Positions 23,473 to 35,943 are shown, numbered from the stretch's first letter. The stretch is DNA of 64,000 bases from Phlegmacium glaucopus (GCA_015039465.1 MU130357.1:1-64000); one strand, 5' to 3'. The notes: generated from the sequence alone by a model not told the origin. Translations and numbers: made by a program.

Positions 23473-26400
23473 ATGACCCCGCCCCTTTTAACCTCGGGTC
23501 AGCTTGAGCAAGAAGCTGAGGGGAAGGTCCGAAAACTCAAACGCCAATTTGTTGAACTCGAAGAAGTACGTTTACACGTTGTCCTCTTTCTTGATCGCGG
23601 CAGTGGCTAGGCCACTCCGATGTATTGATGCACAAACATAAGGAAACTAGGTCCGAAGCTCTTCCCTCCGGCGAACGTAATGTGCGAATGCGGGAAGAAC
23701 GAGAGTATGTGCCTTTCTCCTCAACATTTTATGAAGTGCGGTTACCCCGCTGGAGTCCTGTAATTCTCTTTGTGTTGCACCCACCTGATGTCATTTCGGT
23801 TTTGTCAACAGAAATTCAAATGAAAAAACCCAAGAGTTGGAAAATGGCCAATCACATTCAAACGGTTTTCCAGTGGCGGACTCCACGTCACCATTCGTTC
23901 CCATGGCTCAACTAAGCGGAGATGATAAAAACCGGGATGTCCAGAAAAGCGACCGCAGAGAAGGATCTCATTCAGCAAATGGCGGCCCATCTGTCATGGA
24001 CTATAGTCCTCAGCCTCAAGATAGAGACCATTCTTCCGTGCCAAATTTTAACTCGGGTGCGTACTTTCATACCAATAGTTTTTTTTCGCCTAATTCGCAT
24101 GTTCAGACCACCACATGACTCCGCCAACGCCCACATCATCACGGGGGCATCCTCCCCCTTCCACACACTCTAAATCCCCCTCACATCACCAATCGCATAT
24201 ACAACCTGACAATGATGTCAGTATGAACAACCCCATAGCTTCCGGCAACAGCCATACAACATCCAATACTTCGCATCATTTGTCTAGTGCGCGTGGAAGT
24301 TCTCAAAATGGCCAGGGCCACGATTCATGCGGAGCTGACTCAAGTGCGCCTAGCCCGTCTAGCCGCGCCAAGGGTATTGAAACAGGTCCACTCAGAAGAT
24401 CTAGTAGACAGGGCAAGGGTCATCTCGAGCCGGTCTCTCGTACTACCAGAAGTGGAAGCTCTGCTATCGCTGCGGATGCTGCTAAAGCTGAAGCTGCCGC
24501 ACGACAGCAAGCCTCGCCAGGGATAACAAGTAATCTTGACGCGCAGCAAGATGGGCAAATGGCAAAAAAAATTACTGTGACAACTAACGCGAATCCTTCT
24601 CCCAAGGACTCTAATAACAACAAACCACCGACGAAAGGCGCTGGCACAATCAGTCCGACGACCTTTGCGGATCACTCGCATGTTTCTTCACTTGAAAGCA
24701 CGCCTTCAATGGAAAATATAATCAAGGTTGCGGCAGCAGCTGTTGCAGCACAAAATGCTGCTGCTGCCACTGCTGCTGCGAACGCAAATTCATCGAGCCC
24801 GTCACGGTCGCATCAAGTCGTCGATCCTAACCTTGATCCAAGTCTTATCTCCAACAAAGAGGGTGCTGGGTCAAAAAAATTCCCCACTGTCGATACCAAG
24901 GCCACATCTAGTGGCTCGAATTCTGCCACAAATTCTGCCACTACTCCAAGTACGACTACCCCCACTTCTAGTCTGAGCAACAATCCGTACCTAAGCCTGA
25001 GTATGTTCGCGAGGCAAAATTCAGGGACGACTCCAATTGGGCATCCAATGATGCCGATGCATCCTCACCCAATGTACTATCCTCCAAATACGCCGGTTAC
25101 ACCCAACACTCCAACTTATCCAATTTATGGTAATCCCTACTACTACCTTGCAGGCCCGATGGCGCCTGGGCCAAATGGAATGTTTTCGCCTGTTTCTCCT
25201 GGCCCTGCTTTCCCTCCACCTGCTCAGCGGCCGCCAACAGAGCCACCAACGGTAAAGCCTAAACGTCTGAAAACACATGCTGTTACGACCAGGAGTTTTA
25301 GCATTCCGATGGTGCCTCGCGACAAAAAAGGAAAACCTATGCTCCCACTCAATGTCGGCATCATGACGGTTATAAATCTCGGCGAGGTGTGTATGCGGGA
25401 GCATTTTCATACAGAACGATATATCTTCCCTGTTGGGTATGAAGTGACGAGGTATGTCCGACTATATGCGATCATCTAGCCGTTTTCGGTCGTTGACATT
25501 TCTTATCCTATCACAGACGATATCTGTCCACGATCAATCCTGCGGCTGAAGTTGTTTATCACTGTACGATCCTTGATGGTGGTGATGGACCAAAATTCCA
25601 AATCATTCCATCTGACAGGGCCGACAAGCCCGTCATTGCCGGTACTGCAACAGGGGCATGGTCTAATATTGTGAAGCAGGCGAACACGATCCGTAATCGT
25701 CAACATTCCAACTCGGTTTCTGGCCCCGATTTTTTCGGTCTTGGTCAGAATACTATCAAACATCTGATCCAAGAGCTTCCAAATTCTGATCGTCTTCGTG
25801 ACTACGTGTGGCAAAACTTTGTTGAGGGAGGGTGAGTTGATATTTCTTCCTAGAGATTCGAAGGCCTTTCTCATCGTCTGCTAGACCTCTTGGAGGAAGG
25901 CACGCAGCTGTCATCCCCGCGCTGCCAGAAGAATATGATGCGTCGATGCCCATCGGAGCTTACTATCCGAAAAGGGAGGTGTCTGCAAATCCGGGTGTGC
26001 CAAGAGGGCTGTCTCACTATCCTCAACACATCATTGCTCAGGCGGAGGCGCAGAAAAGCCAGCAACAGGCTAAGGAAAGCGGTGCTAGTGCTGGTCCTTC
26101 GTCCTCATCGTCCAGTTTCCAACAAGGAACTACGTCGTCTCAGAATGCTACGCAGGATAAGCATGTGCAAATTACCTTGCCTCCTGCTAGCTCTTCAGAG
26201 GGACTGAATATTCAACACTACCAACCTACTCGGCAAATACAGGCGCCATCTCAGGGCCCTGAGAAACGGGCCACGAAAAGTAATACGAATGCCAACGCCA
26301 ATACTTCTGTGTCGTCCACTTCGGGTCGTAGCACTCGAGCATCCACTCGAGGAAGCCAACGACCAGCTCAGCAGCAGCCGCAACAAGTTTCAGCGTCTGC

Positions 26401-26515
26401 TACTGGCAGTTCTGTGCATTCGGCTTCAGAAGCAATGCCAACGACTTTGGTTGGTATTATGAGCCAGTTTCCCGTGCCTGGACTAGCCGACACGCCACAT
26501 CCTGCTGGTAGCTGA
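23473..26515 (+). CDS. FYRN/FYRC domain protein (TBRG1-like), about 909 aa
   Basis: Six exons by eye: 23473-23565, 23604-23704, 23812-24056, 24107-25451, 25517-25831 and 25885-26515, all GT-AG and in phase. The N-terminus is helical (QLEQEAEGKVRKLKRQF, HKHKETRSEAL). A long low-complexity S/T/P/N/A-rich region follows, with an alanine-rich run near residue 350. The FYRN part (NLGEVCMREHFHTERYIFPV, EVTRRYLSTINP) spans about residues 570-615 and the FYRC part (DGPKFQIIPSDR, SGPDFFGLGQNTIKHLIQEL) about 620-695. FYR pairs fold together and occur in chromatin proteins such as trithorax-type methyltransferases and TBRG1; no SET domain is present, so TBRG1-like is the best fit. The tail is again low-complexity. 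Probably nuclear. Confidence 0.88.
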
Positions 26516-27196
26516 ACTCCTCGCCGGGAGAATAAAGTGCATAGCAGCATACGTTTTCTCATCGTCCATCCACCTTCATTCTTCACAGCATTTATCCATC
26601 TCATCACAGTTTTGTTGCAGTTATGTTGGCTCCTTTTTTTGCGCGTTGTTGAGTATTTTACTCGCATGTCTTGTCGATGTATCCACGGTTATTCTCCTTG
26701 TTTCTAGGCTTTCTTTTGCTTTGTCGATTTTCTCTGATGCCATCTCTTTTCTCTTTTTATCATTCAAATTGGAATGTAATGAAATTGCAATGACGCTAGG
26801 CTTGAGAGGTACTCTCAGTGATTCACGTCCTTATCTGCACTCGCCTCAGCCATCTCTTCATCTTTGGGGACGTCGCGTTCGTGGCACTCTACCGCTTGGT
26901 GATTGGGATGAAGTGTCGTCTGAATCGGTGTAGACTTGGACAATCGGCTTTGTTCTTGCGAAAGAACTTAGGCTGGTGATGACTCCGTCTCATCATTCGA
27001 GGAGAGGCAACATTGACAAAAACGTATCATACGTGCCTCTATAAGGACTCCATCCTTTGCAAGGCCAGTGCAGGATACATGAGTAGTATGTGAGGCAAAC
27101 ACGTTTCTTTTCGTCTCGTAGCCTGGGTTTATTATTACATGAAACGAACTATTGCGTAGGGCTAATAAGTACATAGACAGATATTCCGTTCATACC
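26516..27196. other. Convergent intergenic region
   Basis: The 3' sides of the FYR-domain gene (plus) and the sirtuin gene (minus) meet here. The sequence is T-rich just after 26520. I see no supportable gene; the frame at 26646-26933 is probably untranslated. Confidence 0.5.
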
Positions 27197-28825
27197 TTAC
27201 AACTTTAGATTTTTATCTGCTCGTGGACTCTCAGTGTCTCCGCTCGACTTCGTCTCTTTAGAACCAACTTTTTGTTCGTTTGTTGGCGTAGCGTCAATGA
27301 CATTATTGTCCGGTAGATCCGATGATGATGCCTTCTCCGTTGGCGCCTCTTTCAAGTTCTCCGGAGACTCTGCCTGAGTCGAGGCTACTTTCGACTCGGA
27401 TGGTTTGGATGCAGAAGTATCAGAGACTCCCTCCTTTTCAGCTGACTCCACCACCAGCTGTGCCATTTTCGCTGTGACATCTTTCAAATGATCTGGTTCC
27501 TGAGGTTTCCTTGCTGTTTCAGCTGGCACAGTATCCTCGAGTTCATCATCCGTGGACTTCAAGACACTTGCTTCCGTCTCTTCCCACAATCTCAGAAGCT
27601 CGTTTTCCCAACCAAGCTCTTTACACAACTCCCTGACAGTCTCATCGCATTTTCCTAGCAAGATGACATCGTCTGCTCGAGAACCAAAATCACCAACGTG
27701 ATCAAGGTTGATGAGGACACGAGGACAAGAATCTCCGACCATTCCAGCGAGTGAAGCAAATGGTCGTACGGTTAGAGATGTTCCCATGACAATGAGCAAG
27801 TCCGCGCTTCGCATGCTTGGTACTGAGTTTATGAACTCGGGTGGGAGCTGTTATACAATGGCCAAGAGAAAGAGAGTCAGACGGATGAGCACCGGATTGA
27901 CGGATCAAGAAACACTGACGCCTTCACCAAAGAAAACGATATCAGGCTTCACATATCCACCGCATACCTCACATTTCGCAATTTTCTTGGCCTCGATATG
28001 TTCTTTCATCTTCTCATCGTCGTAAAGTCGTTTACAATCAATACATCTCTGTGTGGCGAAACTACCATGTGCTTCGATGACCTTGTCATCCGGAACTCCT
28101 GCTCGACGTTCGAGTGTGTCTATGTTTTGTGTGAAACAAGTGTGAAGGAGGGATTTCTCGGCTAGTAGACGGATAAATGAATGTGTTATTGTCGGTCGAA
28201 ATTTTCCGGGGTATAGCTCATGGGCCAGGGTATAGACTTAAATGGATTGAGCGAGTGTGTTATAGATATGTTTGAACAAATGAGGACCCACAAGGAACTG
28301 GATTTCTTCTGAAGAAACCGATCTCGAACACTGCTTCAGGATGGGGCAGGTTTAATCTTGCAAGGTTCGACTGAGCAAGCAATTCTCAAAAATGAGCATT
28401 GGCCCCACATATCGGAAGGATACGAATGCATACATATAGTCCTGTTTTATATAGCATGATTATATCCGGAGGCTCAAAGTAGATAGCGGAAGTGCTTACC
28501 AGTCTCGGGCGACCTGAAATCAGGAATACCAGCAGAAGTACTGACTCCTTAAATGCGATAGTGCCGACGATGATTGGAGAAAAAAAAACAGTATATTATA
28601 CTTCTCCTTCGTTCAGTACAAGAAAGACCAACCAGCACCCAGCTGAATCAGAAAGCTTAGTAGTCACTGACTGCCATGCTGCTCAAGGTGGATCTGACTC
28701 ACCAATAGAATCACATTCTCGCATTCTTTCGACTTGATATACTGCGCCAGAGATGGTATATCTTTGCCTTTCAGAATCTTTGGTTCCTTGGAATGCTGAG
28801 AGCGTCGGTTCTTGAGGAAGTTCAT
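27197..28825 (-). CDS. Sirtuin, Hst2/SIRT2-like NAD-dependent deacylase (411 aa)
   Basis: Seven exons on the minus strand: 28703-28825, 28633-28642 (10 nt), 28500-28547, 28434-28441 (8 nt), 28292-28370, 27920-28236 and 27197-27847. Phases agree throughout and give the Sir2 signature GAGVSTSAGIPDFRSPETGL, which exists only if both micro-exons are spliced in. Further signatures are NLARLNLPHPEAVF, TQNIDTLERRAG, EAHGSFAT with the catalytic histidine, a CxxC...CxxC zinc site (QRCIDCKRL, KCEVCGGYVKPDIVFFGEG) and ADLLIVMGTSL. The C-terminal 150 residues are acidic and low in complexity, beyond the catalytic core. The family removes acyl groups from lysines using NAD; this subclass is usually cytosolic. 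Exons 1 to 5 are short, so an ORF scan reports only the last exon. Confidence 0.9.
28434..28441 (-). other. 8-nt micro-exon of the sirtuin gene
   Basis: Reads GACTATAT between an acag acceptor and a gtatgc donor. With the last G of exon 3 it encodes G-L-Y, so that PETG-LY-SNLARLNLP is restored and the phase returns to zero for the next exon. Confidence 0.78.
28633..28642 (-). other. 10-nt micro-exon of the sirtuin gene
   Basis: Reads CTGGGTGCTG between a cag acceptor and a gttggt donor on the minus strand. It supplies L-G-A and the first base of the next glycine, completing the GAG of the NAD-binding loop. Without it exon 1 cannot join exon 3 in frame. Confidence 0.8.
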
Positions 28826-29127
28826 GGCGCTTATCTGTGTCAAAATGCAGGCTTCAAGTTCAGAATATAGACTTCAAAACAGAGACTCTGATTCGTACAT
28901 GGTTGGGATTTATCACGGCCTCCGAGAGAGAACTTTAAAACAGATTCAGCAGAGGGGCGATGAGGATGAGCGTGATGGTAGTGGAAAGACAGATAATTCA
29001 CACAGGCGCTTGACCGGAAATGATCATAAGCGGTCTCAAGTACTTGACCAGTCATTTGAAGAACTTTAGAAGCATATATCCACGGAAACGTCCAGAGAAA
29101 TGAATTCAAGATCAGGTACAAACTAAC

Positions 29128-31496
29128 TACGCCTCTATCCCATGTTCAATGTTCCAATCTTTCAACCAGGAATTGACAAAAGTAATCATTTCCGCATGAA
29201 TCTTTCTAATCTGAGGTGGTTCATCAAAGATATTTGCGAGACCATACTCATCGTAATGATGAACAGCGTCTGAAAAACATCATCAGATACACTTCTTGAC
29301 TTCCAATACAAAAAGGTACAACGCACCAGGTATGAGCTTGAAAGGACGAAGGATGGTATCTTCGCGATCAGTAGCATCGTCACTATGTGGAGTGTTCGGT
29401 TTCCATGGGTCAACTGTTGATTCAGGGTAGGTATGAGGTCCCAGATTCAAGATGTAGACGGATACATCACAAACCTTCACCGTCAATAAAAGCCAAACGA
29501 TCAGCCGCGATATCAAAATCTCCCAGCGCATTAACCGCAGTGATGTTGGGTAAGGGAGGAACACTGAAGTATTCTCCCGGGGGGAAGGCCTGGAAAAAAG
29601 GCGAGGTTCATAAGCGGAATGAGACAAGAAAATAATTATGGAATACCTGTTTGCATATTTTGGATTGATATCCAAGTGTTAGTAGACGTGAGACGATTCG
29701 TGCCATGTTTTGATCGGGAGGAGCAGTCTTCGAAAAAATAAAATGGTCAATGACATGGTTTTACGATTCTGATAGGTCTTACCGTGAAGTAACCCCACTG
29801 GGTGCAGACTTGGAAAAGCCAAAGGCGCCAGGTCTGATCAAGGCCGGTGTCTCGATACTTCTCATCGTCATAGGTGCCAAAACACTGTAGAAAGGCATGA
29901 TTAGGAGCGACAGCATCTTCTTCTAAAGCGGGTCACCTTTTCAACGGGAGACCCAGAAGGACAATTAGAAACAACATTCTGTAGCAGCGCATGAGACCAC
30001 TTTTAACCATAAATATCGATACGACTGAGGAGCTCACTTTTGAAATCCACTTTCCGTAGCTTATTATCGCCAAATCAAATGAAACCCCTTGTCCGAGTGA
30101 GATCATCCTTTTGGGATGTCCGAAAGGTAATTCCATATCTGCAGCGCTCACTGCGCCGAAGGGTTTATCCAGCGCTTCACAAAAGTCGTCAAAAGCAGTA
30201 CTGCCCACTTTAGGATCCCAACATTTGGCTTGCCATGCACCGAGCGGATTCTGCCAGACATTTTTATTGACATTTTTCAAATGGCGTGAGAGGAATAGTG
30301 ACTGACCTCGAGGACCGATGCAAAATCTTCATCATGTTCAAGGTCTGCAAGTCCAAACAGGTTCTTCAGCTGCCGTTTGAAGAAGGAAGGAGCACTGCTA
30401 AGTATGCTATCGATGGTGCTAATAGAATTGACGATATGATCTGAGCATTTCGAGTCAGCGGCTTCGCGAATGATGTCCATGTATTGCCAATTCTCCAGAG
30501 ACGCATGTGTTACAGCTAAAATTATGGAATAGATAATTTTAATATCATCTTGGGTTTCAGTTAGAATCTCGTACCGCTCGAAGCAATAGCCCCCCATACA
30601 ATATCGGGATAAAGAATTTTCATATGGGCTGCGCGAGCGCCTGCATACGAGCCCTAGAATGGAACTTGTCAGGATCCAGATGAATGCGAACATAGGGGTC
30701 TACTTGCCCCATAGTAGATCCACGGTGTACCAGGGGCAGTCAAATCTTCCTGGACTGCATCAAACCTGACATTTTTCATAAAGTTGGCACTGTCTGCCGC
30801 CGACTGCTCGTTTGTGAGGAATCTTGGGTTCAAAGATTTAGATAGCCGTTGGTTGAACGCGCGTTGAAGACATACCTTAAGGCATCCGTCGATAAATTGG
30901 ACACGGGAAGGGAGTCGCCTAAACGAAAAAGGTAAGTTTAACGACCAATGTTCACTGAAGTAGTACGTACCATAGTACCTATGTTCCAGCACAACACCAA
31001 CTCCGCCTGTCGCTTTAGCCAGTATTTCCACTATTCCGGTATCCAGGAATGGTAGACGATCCTGAAAGACGAGTTGATTTACAAACTTATAAAAATTCAT
31101 TGGACAAACCTCTCCACTGGTTTCGCCACCATCCAATACGATAACAGGAGCGCCTTTTCTTGGCTTATAATGACGCGTATTCACCCAGTACCGCTGATGG
31201 AATATGTGCCATGACTTCTGGTCAAAGTGATCCAATGGCTGTTGAAACCATTGGGCCCGGAAACCATAATTCCTGGGGTTCTTGTCCTTGTCTTCAGAAT
31301 GCAAGGGAATCTGGGATTGAGAATCCTGAACAAAAAGGCCAGAGTCTTCTAAGGGTTTTGAGTGATCTAATTTCCATAGGTTTACACCCTGTGGACCAAG
31401 GATACGAATCGGGTGTGGATCTCGGTTGGGGTCATACGAGAGGGCTTGAACTCTCAAACATAACACTGCAGAGGCTAAGCTTGCCTTCCACTTCAT
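29128..31496 (-). CDS. Serine peptidase family S28 (prolyl carboxypeptidase-like), secreted
   Basis: Starts with a signal peptide (MKWKASLASAVLCLRVQALS). Exons read: 31110-31496, 30971-31061, 30876-30918, 30708-30822, 30575-30653, then from 30515 on through further short exons to a stop at 29128-29130. Family marks are DRLPFLDTGIVEILAKATGG, VVLEHRYYG, FLTNEQSAADSANFM, the nucleophile GGSYAG, WGAIASSAVTHASLENWQ, an Asp region near GEGDPWKPN, and the histidine in VHHYDEYGL. S28 enzymes cleave after proline at acidic pH outside the cell or in the vacuole. The intron at 30654-30707 uses a GC donor. Exon borders below 30500 were read less strictly. The gene appears intact. Confidence 0.88.
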
Positions 31497-31643
31497 GGCT
31501 AGAGTTAACAGTTGGCGTGAGAGACGAGCAGACCTTTGGAAACGAACCAGCCTTCAACATTCTATTTCGGCTGTCCGGCGCAGTGGTACCGGATGATGCC
31601 GCACGTATTCATTTGTACGTGTTCAAGCTCAAGTTCGTATTCG
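31497..31643. promoter_or_regulatory. Short divergent promoter between S28 gene and NLR-A
   Basis: Only about 147 bp separate the S28 start (31496, minus) from the NLR-A start (31644, plus), so both genes must share this spacer. I see no firm TATA box. The sequence upstream of NLR-A is not similar to that upstream of NLR-B or NLR-C, so NLR-A carries a different promoter. Confidence 0.45.
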
Positions 31644-34600
31644 ATGGCCCCTAGAAAGTGAGTATTTCAGTTCTTATTCATTTACATATTAATTATGAAA
31701 GAACAGTCGCCGGCGGAGGATAACTGGAGCGAGAGAGCAGGAATCAACCAGTGTCGCAACTTCAAGCCAGGTGGTACCGGTGACCCAATCCCTTTCAACG
31801 CAACCATCTCCACCTCCCTCTGCTAATGCAAACGAAAGGGTTGGCTTATCACAGTGTGTTTTTTTTTTCCTTCCATGACCCTCTTGCAAATTTGGGTTGA
31901 TCATGTCTCTAAGATCCCTTGTTGAATCTCGCAATGTGGTCATCCATGATGGGCAGTTCAATCAAATTCGTGGCCACCACACCAGCCTTGTCATAAATTT
32001 GAACCGTGAGGCATTTATTTGTCTTTCCCATATCGCTGATCCTTAGTGAAGATTCAGAAACTGCGTCAGGAAGCCCACCAGTCAGTTTTTTTTTGACAAT
32101 TACATTGAGCCCACCGATTTTCTCACCGGCCTAATCTTTATTTTCTCCCTAGGGTTCCCCATCGGGCTCTGCACCTTCGAACGAAACCGACCGTATCAAT
32201 CCAGCCCCATCTCCTGGCCAAAGCCCCCGTACGTCATGTCTACCCCTATCTTAACACCCTCGATCTGAAATTCCGAAAACCGACTCCGAATAGAACCTAA
32301 CCACGAGAGGGTAAGTCGACGAGCAGAAGTGAATCCAAACAAATTATTTACACCATACGTAATCAGAATCAGCCTCAAGTTTCTTCACAAAGTCAGGAAA
32401 TCCCACTTCAAAAGAATAATGATATCTATGAACGACACCTCACACCGAAAGGACGGGGTTTCCCTCTATGGATTCCTGGGCCAAACCAAGTGCTTCACAT
32501 AGATTACAGGAGGAGAGGCATTCGTATTGGCGACGTTGGCATTATCACTCCTTCTGGAGCATTTTCCTTTCTCTTCAACATATGTCTCCCTCACGACGAC
32601 CCGGTGAACCCACGTGTATTGCCAGAACATTTTGCTCCGATTTCGCCGCCGATCGAGGCTGTCGACATTGATAAGTTCTTAGTGTATGACGATGATAGTC
32701 ATCTCGCCAGTGCTTCAATTAAAAGATCACAGACCAGCAATACTTCGTGCGTCCCATTACTCATCCTGATTTTTGTGAGCTCAGAGTATTACATTCAGTG
32801 GTATCGTTTTCGAATCATCTGCTTCTGAAGGTGCTATCTTGACTATGCCACGAGGTGCTAATTCCGAAGATTTGGGAAATTCTGCAGCGTTCAGGGATTA
32901 CGTAGCTGCTAACGTCGCCGACTGGTATAAGTTCGTCAATGGCCGTCGTGGGCGCGAGGCTAAAAACGGCGATGTACGGCTTGTTGTTGGTTTTGATAAG
33001 ACTACGTCCTGGGGTATCGCAACCTTTTCCAATCAATCAACACAAAACAACTGTCGTCTCAGATTCGGTCCTTCGGAGACAGCAGGTCCGGCCTCTGCTG
33101 GGACTTATACGTGGGAACTCTCTGGTGTCGCCGAGGTCAAAGCAGGACCAGGTTCAAAAAGAAACGATGAGTTGAGAAGGGATAGTGATCCTCCAGATAT
33201 CCAATTTGAAAACCAATGCCTTTTTATGCGCACTCTGAATGTAACTCTTGCGGATGATGTCTGGGTAGACATACACTCCAGTTTGGGTTCTGTTCACGTC
33301 GACCCCCGACACAGCTGGTATCCTCATGTCAAGGATTACTCTGGTTTCAATCATCCTCATTCGAATAATCCTGGTACTAGTAGTGGTTCCAGCTCTCTAC
33401 CCTCTCAAGAGGTGCAATCCGGAATTCAGACAACTGCAGGTTCCCTTTATGGGTCACAGGATGTTAATGTCACGAACAATAATCCAGCAATGTTCATTTC
33501 TGGACCTCTTGAAAGCCTTGTTGGTCTGGTCTCTCAGAGATATCAGTACACCATTTTTAACTTGTTTTCTGATAGATGACCCATCCATCCAAAATTCTCA
33601 ACAATATCCTGTTGGAAAATGTAAGTTGTTGTCCCCCTTTGAGTCTTATTGCTGAGATGGTGTCAACTGCTTCTAGGTCCCTACTGCAAAGATGGCCATT
33701 ACTCATGATAATGATTGGTCTTCTGTTATCACCCAGGCAAGCAGAATACTAGCTTTTTCTTTCAATCCCTCTTGATGTTCTGCCTTGTAGTATGATACTT
33801 TACCAGATCTGCATGAACTTGTTGCAAATATTTTGGCCTCTCAGAATGTTTGTGAAGATAATGGTGAGGTGCCTACAATGTCATACTTTTAGAGGATCCT
33901 AACTCTTATCATCTTCTGAAGGTGTTGTTTTCTTGCAACCAAAAGAAATACTGGATCAGATGTTGGAAGTTTCTGCTTCTGTGAGCCCTGTTCAAGGTAA
34001 CATCACTCTGTCCCATGTATTTCATGCAAAGATGTTGAATTTCTCCTTTACTCTGCTCTTTCCCTCAGTGTCTGAGGTAAAGATAGGGGGTTTAGTAGAA
34101 CCTGCAACCCCATTCAAAATGGTATGCAATTTAGCTCATGATTGAGATATGTTTTCATATTCTCTCCACCTATAGGATAACCTGGGAGGGAGGAATGAGG
34201 TAGCACAGCTGGAGGTTCAAGTGCATATGAGGAAGAAGCTGCTTGGTGCAGAACATCCAGACACTCTCATAAGCATGGGAAATCTAGCAAGCACATACCA
34301 CAATCAAGGAAGGTGGAATGAGGCAGAGAAGCTGGAGGTTCAAGTCATGGAGATGAGGAAGATGGTATTTGGTGCAGAACATCCAGACACTCTCATAAGC
34401 ATGGGGAATTTAGCAAGCACATACAGTAATCAGGGAAGGTGGAATGAGGCAGAGGAGCTGGAAGTTCAAGTCATGGAGATGAGGAAGAAGCTGCTTGGTG
34501 AAGAACATCCATACAGTCTTATAAGCATGGGAAACCTAGCATGCACATACAGTCATCAGGGAAGGTGGGATGAGGCAGAGCAGTTGGAGGTTCAAGTCAT

Positions 34601-35261
34601 GGAGTTGAGTGAGAAGCTGCTTGGTGCAGGAGATCCATTTACCCTTACAAGCATGGGAAATCTAGCAAGCATATACAGCAATCAGGGAAGGTGGAATGAG
34701 GCAGAGAAGCTGGAGGTTCAAGTCATGGAGATGAGGAAGGAGGTTCTTGGTGCAGAACATCCAGACACTCTTACAAGCATGGCAAATTTAGCAAGCACAT
34801 ACAGTAATCAGGAAAGGTGGAATGAGGTAGAGCAGCTTGAGGTTCAAGTCATGGAGATGAAGAAGAAGCTATTCAGTGCAGAACATCCAGACACCCTTAT
34901 AAGCATGGGAAACCTAGGAATGACATACTGTAATCAGGGAAGGTGGAATGAGGCAGAGCAGCTAGAATTTCAAGTCATGGACATAATGAAGAGGGTACTT
35001 GGTACAGAACATCCATCCACCCTCACCAGCATGGGAAATCTAGCAACTACATACCATCATCAGGGGAAGTTGAATGAGGCAGAGCAACTGGGTGTTCAAG
35101 TCATGAACATGAGGAAGAAACTGCTTGGTACAAAACATCCACTGACCCTCACAAGCATGGAAAATCTAGCAATGACATACAATAATCAGGGAAGGTGGAA
35201 TGAGGCAGAGGACTTGGAGCTTGAAGTTATGAATATAAGGAAGGGAGATGGGGTAAAGTAG
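31644..35261 (+). CDS. NLR-A: NLR-family N-terminal module joined to eight TPRs, no NB-ARC
   Basis: Start is inferred at 31644 (MAPRN, then gtgagt), matching the NLR-C start. The conserved N-terminal module is spread over several exons (words GIRIGDVGIITPSGAFSFLF, NICLPHDDPVNPR, MPRGANSEDL, DVRLVVGFDKTTSWGIATF, DPPDIQFENQCLF, NPAMFISGPLESLVGLVS; largest exon about 32839-33579). Short exons follow (MTHPSKILNNILLEN, MAITHDNDWSSVITQ, GVVFLQPKEILDQMLEVSAS). From 34179 come TPR repeats: eight units of exactly 42 residues (126 bp) with the core DTLISMGNLASTY and GRWNEAE, kinesin-light-chain-like. The NB-ARC found in NLR-C at the same position is absent. One upstream frame change (about 32700-32800) is either a 44-nt intron or a lesion, so functionality is uncertain. 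Confidence 0.65.
34221..35252 (+). repeat. 126-bp tandem repeats encoding TPRs (8 units)
   Basis: Eight consecutive 42-codon units with high nucleotide identity, each beginning near (m)rkk-llg-ehp and ending gacagcatggga...gaggcagag-type sequence. No unit is shortened, so the frame is kept across all eight. Such in-frame repeats can change copy number by unequal exchange. Confidence 0.9.
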
Positions 35262-35489
35262 CAATCAAAAATATTGGACTAATCCATATCTGAGGAATCA
35301 GTAGTACCATTATCAAAGTATGGAAACATTTGTAGCTACCTTGTTTTGAATATACTTTGGAACAAACAAATTTCAACTTTTCTGGGAAGAACATATTCTG
35401 CATCACTTGAAATGTCCAGCTTTTCTAGAATCATTCAAGTCATGTGATGTTTAACACATCATCCCCAAGGTGACAGAGAGCCTGAAAAT

Positions 35490-35943
35490 TAGTGATGGGC
35501 ATGGGTAACCCATGGGTGTTACCAGGCTGACCCTGACCCTTACCCACCTCTACCCTTGACCCTTTCCAAGAGTAAGGGTTTTAGAGGGGTATGGTTAAGG
35601 GTAAGTAGAGGGTTCAAGGGTAGAAAACCCTTTGAGGGTTAGGGCTGAGGCTTGATTATTAAATAATATTGTGGACAGTATAATAGCTATCACTCATTTT
35701 TTGAGAGCAGAATACTGATTGTAATAGGCTAAAAGGATGAAAAATAATCCAGATAGTGTTCTTTGGTAACCATAATATATGGCTTTTAATTTAAAAAATA
35801 ACCCTTGAACAACCCTTGCAAAAACCCTGACCCTTTGTCATGGGTAAGGGCTTTGTAAGGTATGGAAATCCTGACCTTCACCCTTACCCTTCTTACCCTT
35901 ACCCTCATACCCTTAAGGGTTTTGAAACCCTTGAACATCACTA
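35490..35943. mobile_element. hAT-like MITE with telomere-like internal repeats (454 bp)
   Basis: Termini are TAGTGATG and CATCACTA, perfect 8-bp inverted repeats. They are flanked by an 8-bp target-site duplication, CTGAAAAT, at 35482-35489 and 35944-35951. Eight-bp duplications and TAGTGATG-like ends are typical of hAT elements. Both arms are packed with ACCCTTA/TAAGGGT-type words in opposite orientation, which would fold into a long hairpin. No coding capacity, so non-autonomous. Confidence 0.88.

Noticed and set aside
35500..35940. Telomere or interstitial telomeric sequence
   Set aside because: The repeats are irregular and in both orientations, and the block has exact TIRs and an 8-bp TSD, so it is a MITE.
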